From positions 6,532,503 to 6,596,502 of the forward strand of contig OX442428.1 in the NCBI GenBank assembly GCA_949361645.1: a DNA stretch of 64,000 nt, in the 5' to 3' direction. The first letter of the stretch is position 1, and every line of letters starts with the position of its first letter. The translations under genes and the position numbers were made by a program. This DNA comes from Spongilla lacustris. Its lineage: Eukaryota; Porifera; Demospongiae; Spongillida; Spongillidae. Of the stretch, positions 59,457 to 64,000 are shown piece after piece. A model generated the notes under the pieces. That model was not told where the DNA came from. It was given only the letters and a program-made list of their open reading frames with translations, and made no database searches.

Positions 59457-60512
59457 ATGGATGGTCGACACATATACCAGAATGGGACTGTCTGGTTTGC
59501 TGCGGGTGGCGTGGGTATTCTCTCTATCGTCGTCTGCACGATAGCCCTGGCCCTGCTGGTCGCGATGCGCCTACACACGTACTTCACGTACCGACTGGTG
59601 ATGTACCAGACCCTGAGCCTGATGCTACTGGACTTTGCCTATGGCCTACTCCTTCTGCAGTTCGTTCCTCGAGCCTCCTTCATTGAAGACATTTGCCGGG
59701 CGATCGGGTTCCTGGTCGTATACACCGTATGGGTCAATCTTCTATTTAGTGTGTGTGCGGTCGTACACCTATTTTGCTTCGCGGTGTTGTTCAAGAGCCT
59801 CCATAGGTTCGAACCCATTTACGTGGCCCTTTGCGTGTTGCTGCCCCTTCTCTACAGCTGGATACCTTTGGTCACGCAGAGCTACGGGTCGGACAACTTC
59901 CTGTGCTTCGTGGAGACGTGGCGCAACCAAACCCACAGGAAAACTGACGGCGTAGTTGAGGAGTTCACCCTTCTCTACGGCCCGCTGGTGGCAGTGACAG
60001 GGGTGAACGCGTCAGTGGTGTTGGCAATGGTGGCCATCCTCATTAGGCGGGCCTCGGTGTCGAGGAGCCGTTTTCGTACAGAATGCGACGCCTCGTCGCC
60101 CGCTGCTCCAACACTTAATTACAAGATGGAAGTCGTGAGGCTGCTCTTCCCACTGCTGTTTTCCTCGGTATTCATTCTCGGGTTAATACTCTTTCCGTTC
60201 GGCACTCGAATATACGATGCATCGCTCTCTTCTCAGCCTCCACACCAGTTTGAGCTTGACCTCACTATCGGAATAGTGGCTGGACTCTCAGGAATGTTTC
60301 TCGGGACGGCATTGATCATCCATCTTTGCTACATAAGGACCAAGAAGCTTAATAAAAAGACGGCGCCGAGCGCAAGCGGGGCACTAGGCAGCAGGCAGCT
60401 GTTGAGCTACGGTGCTACTTGCCGCAGCTTTCCGTCGTTGCATGAAACTATGTATGTTGTACCGCCGGAGAGCCGGATAGACGAGTCAGTTCGAAAGAAA
60501 TTGATTTTATGA
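59457..60512 (+). CDS. intronless seven-transmembrane receptor (GPCR-like)
   Basis: 351 residues in one exon. N-terminus short with an N-glycosylation site (NGT, residue 9). Seven hydrophobic segments at about 12-37, 46-70, 81-113, 120-140, 171-197, 226-248 and 269-292. Cys80 at the start of helix 3 and Cys150 in the second extracellular loop (DNFLC) could form the usual disulphide. There is a basic third intracellular loop (RRASVSRSRFR) and a Ser/Thr-bearing tail. No DRY or NPxxY motif is evident, so the rhodopsin family is not supported; it may belong to a lineage-specific family. GC-rich codon use contrasts with the AT-rich flanks. Ligand unknown. Confidence 0.8.
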   Translation: MDGRHIYQNGTVWFAAGGVGILSIVVCTIALALLVAMRLHTYFTYRLVMYQTLSLMLLDFAYGLLLLQFVPRASFIEDICRAIGFLVVYTVWVNLLFSVCAVVHLFCFAVLFKSLHRFEPIYVALCVLLPLLYSWIPLVTQSYGSDNFLCFVETWRNQTHRKTDGVVEEFTLLYGPLVAVTGVNASVVLAMVAILIRRASVSRSRFRTECDASSPAAPTLNYKMEVVRLLFPLLFSSVFILGLILFPFGTRIYDASLSSQPPHQFELDLTIGIVAGLSGMFLGTALIIHLCYIRTKKLNKKTAPSASGALGSRQLLSYGATCRSFPSLHETMYVVPPESRIDESVRKKLIL

Positions 60513-60968
60513 ACATTTGTATTGTTTCTGTATCATGTCAGTGTGAATCTTCGTCATCTATTATGTATATTAAATTCCTGGAGAGTTTTAATTTTATACG
60601 CTTCGCGAAAGACCAACTCAAGCGCTAGTAAACTGAACCATCTTAGTACGGTCCCCTCGAGAAACTAAAGCGCTTTTCCGACGTCAACTTGCTCCATTTC
60701 CTGTAAAACCTGTCACGTGTATCCCAGTAATGATATTCACGCGTCAAATCTCCACCTACATGTACATGTAGTGCCATTAACCACGTGAGCTAAAATAATA
60801 TTTGACCGGTTGCTATCCCCCAATGCAACCAGCTGCCCTGCTGGCCTGCCTTTAAATCAGGGCCGTATGAGCCGGGCCTGCAGTTACACTTTTCGCCCGA
60901 GATCTGACCTCCAGAAACGGCTGAAAATGAAAATGACATATGAAAATATATAGTACATCGTTATATTC
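60513..60968. other. 3' flank of the 7TM receptor
   Basis: tattaaattcctgg near 60567 could serve as a variant poly(A) signal (ATTAAA). No other feature recognised. Confidence 0.35.
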
Positions 60969-61134
60969 CACAGGGAAAAAACGCGTCAAATCAATTATTG
61001 ATTTTATAGATGATTGAACACATGCACTGGCGTAAGAGTACGTAAGAGTACTGTTCAATCATACGATGATTCTACAAGTGATTTTAAAATCATCTATGAA
61101 ATCAAAAATTGATTCGCGGTCTTTTTTTGCTGTG
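60969..61134. mobile_element. foldback element
   Basis: cgcgtcaaatcaattattga.. (60982 onward) pairs with ..tcaaaaattgattcgcg (to about 61118), and cacagggaaaaaa with tttttttgctgtg. The loop holds a tandem cgtaagagta. Confidence 0.7.
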
Positions 61135-62169
61135 TAGATTTCATTAGAGAAAACATTTAATAATTATAATTATTGCAGTGACGAATTCTATATCACGTAG
61201 CAACTGCAATGTCGGGTGGGCCTTACTACCGCGTTAAATGCGGAAGTAGGGCCTGCTTTTTGCCAACATCAGGCCCATTCAAACACTGGGATAAATATAG
61301 AACTGTATCACAAAAAAGAATTTTTCTACATCGATATACTTGGAGTTTTTAATACACTGATGTCGAATCAAAATGGAATCGTGCAGTAAGCAAGCAAATA
61401 ATTAAAGCAATGCAGACCATTCGACTGTCCAATACCACTGTCAGGCGGATTGGTGGATGAGAAGGTACTGCTTCAGACACAGACAGATTTAAATTTTCCG
61501 TTCATTGACAATATTCATGGCAGATTTTCCTGACACTGGAAACATGGGTGCACAAGATATTGGGCATGTTCGCAGGTGTTCATCTACTGCTGGCCATCAG
61601 AAACAAATGCTGTCAGGGACACCAAGTGCTTCTGCTCCGAGGATGGTGAAGGCATATCTCTGGATCACCATGTCTGCTGATACGAGACTCAACAATCAAT
61701 GTGATTCACTAGTACTGGCTGCTTGCCTAAATGGATATGTGCGGGGCAGTGAACATCAATCGCCCGGCTCTCTCTGTTCGGGAAGTTTTGAGAGGCTTTA
61801 ATTGTTCTGGTATTTTGTTATAATTAAAATTGTTAGTACAATATCGAATTAGGTGGTGGGAGGGAAGGCTGACAGAATAGGGAAAGATAAATGCATATAC
61901 ATGTGCATATTTATGTAAGTATACCAAAAATGCACTGTTAAAGAGTGAATTGTTGTTTGAACTTTCATGCAGGGGAAAAATTTCAGTGGTACAAAAAAAG
62001 CATAGCTTTTTTCCTGTCATCCTGAGCCAAAAATGCTTGTCTCTGTCCCAGAGACCAGGGACTTGCAATGGCCTTACCACTTTTATTACAATTCTACTTT
62101 TAGATGTGGGACCTACATGTACATGTACCAGGTGCCAACTCTTTTATCCCAAGTAGTTAACCGACAATT
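61135..62169. other. no gene recognised
   Basis: A short imperfect hairpin, gggccttactaccgc / gcggaagtagggcc, is at 61220-61255. A frame at 61505-61801 has no recognisable domain. Confidence 0.35.
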
Positions 62170-62695
62170 AGATCAGTCCTGACCAAATCCGAAATTTGGC
62201 AAACCAGTGCACGTGTCTCCAGGGGTTCCTCATCTTTGACTCCTTCAGAGGTGGCACTGGCTCGGGCTTCACCTCACTGCTAATGGAACGTCTCTCTGTG
62301 GACTTTGTTATCTACCCCACCCCTCAGGTGTCAACAGCCATGGTGGAGCCTTACAACTCCATCCTCACCACCCACACCACCCTAGAGCACTCTGATGCTG
62401 CCTTCATGGTCGACAATTCAGAAGCCAACCGCTACGACATCTGCCGTCGCAACCTGGACATTGAGCGTCCCACTTACACCAACCTGAACCGCCTGATTGG
62501 CCAGATTGTGTCTTCCATCACAGCATCTCTCCGCTTTGATGGTGCCCTGAACGTTGACCTGACCGAGTTCCAGACCAACCTGATCCCATACCCACGTATC
62601 CACTTCCCCCTGGTTACATATGCTCCAGTGATATCAGCAGAGAAGGCTTACCACGAGCAGCTGAGTGTGGCAGAGATCACCAACGCCTGCCAATG
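62170..62695 (+). pseudogene. alpha-tubulin fragment
   Basis: Matches about residues 125-305 of the tubulin at 16409-17899, in the opposite orientation, without its introns (the region lies within one exon). Truncated at both ends. The GTP signature is changed (FRGGTGSGF for FGGGTGSGF), about seven residues are lost after MERLSVD, and three extra residues sit in [10 protein letters not shown]. It then runs into TAG at 62699. Silent changes are few, so the copy is recent. Confidence 0.92.
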
Positions 62696-62954
62696 TGACT
62701 AGTTTGATATGCATAATTTATAATTATTATCATTCTTCACCTGTAAATGAATAGACATCAGTTGTAAATTTTATGCACTTGTTCATGAGATACCCATTGC
62801 AACAAGAAGCAAAGTGATACCATTTGAACTTTGTTCAATTCGTAACTGATTAGTCTTTGTGGTAAAGAAGAAAGTATTATTTTTATGATTTTATTTTTAT
62901 TTTCCATTTCAGTGTAGATGTCACTCACAGTGCACCACCCACACCCAAACACAC
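62696..62954. other. junction region
   Basis: No similarity to either flank recognised. It joins the tubulin fragment to the next inverted fragment. Confidence 0.35.
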
Positions 62955-63190
62955 CATAGCTTTCCACACATCCTGGGGACTAGGACATAACTACTCACCA
63001 GAGTCATGTGATCTCCTGGAATTAGAGTTACTCCCTACAGACCTACTATACATGTACCTGCACGAGGTACAGTCAATACTTCACACATCTGGAATGCACA
63101 CCTCCTCCATAGTAGGAGGTTGTGCAACATAACACACTGCTGGCACAACTGACACCTAATTTTTAGACATCCTCTATACATTCATGTGTG
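62955..63190 (-). repeat. inverted partial copy of the MGAT5-like gene 3' region
   Basis: Reverse complement of pieces of 6843-7510 (cacatcctggggactaggac, ctgcacgaggtacagtcaat, cctcctccatagtag) in the right order but with deletions, including the last coding exon. Confidence 0.85.
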
Positions 63191-63228
<38 letters not shown>

Positions 63229-63530
63229 TGCATGTGCGTGTGTGTGTGCATGTGTGTGTGTGTCATGTGTGTGCATGTGTCTGTGTACGTGTGTGTGTCA
63301 TGTGTGTGTGTGCATATGTGTGTGCATGTGTGTGTGTGCATGTGCATGTGTGTGTGCATGTGTGTGTGCATGTGTGTGTGTGCATGTGCATGTGTGTGTC
63401 ATGTGTGGGTGTGCATGTGTGGGTGTGCGTGCATGTGTGTATGTGTGTGCGTGCGTGCGTGCATGTGTGCATGCGTGTGTTAGTGTGTATGTGTATGTGT
63501 GTGTGTGTGTGCGTGTGTGTGCAAGCGCAC
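63185..63530. repeat. (GT)n-rich microsatellite
   Basis: GT/TGCATG repeat of about 340 bp; counterpart of the CA-rich tract at 6645-6850. Cys/Val-rich frames are artefacts. Confidence 0.95.
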
Positions 63531-64000
63531 TTATTTGGCCGGTTATTGTGAAGTTGTGCATGGCAATAGTAAGTGTGTCACAGTGCACATGCAGATCTTA
63601 GACAGAAGTGTGTGCATATGAAGAAATAAAAAGCAATCCTACTATATTTAATTTGATGGCATTCTAGCTGTATGAATGGAACAGCATGAAGATATCTACA
63701 TGCTGGTAGGCTTAGTTGGGATTGCGATGTGGCAGCAAAACAAACTGCTTCTCCATTAGGAGTAATCACAGCGCACGTATCATTTACGTAGGCCAGCGAT
63801 GATTAGTACGGACAACGAGCTGCTCTGCGCCTGCGCCTCTACATGTGCAGTGATTTACCAAGTTTGCAACAGGGGATGGGTTTCGGAATAATTATTATAT
63901 ATAAATATAAAGGGGGTGGGCAAAATAAGTCTTCCCTCGGCATGCCATGCAGTTTTAGTTTGAAAAGGTATATATAAACCAGGGGGTGGGTTTGCCAAAA
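63531..64000. other. no gene recognised
   Basis: No exon or repeat recognised up to the window edge. Confidence 0.35.

Noticed and set aside
63174..63601. Cys/Val-rich and His/Thr-rich frames, possible metallothionein-like protein
   Set aside because: (GT)n microsatellite translation.

Overview
The window looks like nuclear DNA of an early-branching animal, most likely a sponge. Reasons: split genes with canonical GT-AG introns, many of them only 50-150 bp; a metazoan alpha-tubulin; a vertebrate-type N-glycan branching enzyme; Ig/FN3 transmembrane receptors; an intronless seven-helix receptor; and dense microsatellites, minisatellites, poly-G/C tracts and small DNA transposons. The species assignment is inference from style only.

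Layout. 1491-7224 (+): the 3' ten coding exons of an MGAT5-type N-acetylglucosaminyltransferase, continuing left of the window. Its C-terminal region is interrupted by a complete F5/8 type C (discoidin/fucolectin) domain, and most of its longer introns carry their own tandem repeat. 7.2-16.4 kb: satellites, including a 1.4 kb 20-bp array, and a decayed RING-type transposon-associated gene broken by a 22-bp minisatellite. 16409-17899 (-): alpha-tubulin, three exons. 18-20 kb: a TIR element and receptor relics.

20351-39502 (+): the centrepiece, a tandem array of five paralogous type I membrane receptors. Each has a signal peptide split over two tiny exons (29 + 35 nt), one Ig-like domain, three FN3-like domains, one transmembrane helix and a short tail with an ITIM-like tyrosine motif. 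Copies 1, 2 and 4 read through. Copy 3 has an 11-bp deletion in the membrane helix. Copy 5 has three lesions. Between copies lie worn relics of a second, older gene of the same family, and further relics sit at 48.2 and 58.7 kb.

41-46.9 kb: a miniature LTR element, nested MITEs, a large inverted repeat, and a TIR-flanked RecQ-helicase fragment. 47155-47940 (-): an NNMT/PNMT-type methyltransferase. 48.8-50.3 kb: nested TIR elements. 52 kb (-): a gene remnant. 53141-57489: a Ginger-type integrase DNA transposon with long TIRs, a CCGA target duplication, and a decayed gene for integrase + Ulp1-like protease + PHD finger. 59457-60512 (+): an intronless 7TM receptor. 62.2-63.5 kb: fragments of the tubulin gene and of the 3' end of the MGAT5-like gene, inverted and in mirrored order.

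The two glycan/adhesion-type loci and the receptor array suggest a cell-surface recognition neighbourhood, but no shared pathway can be shown from sequence.
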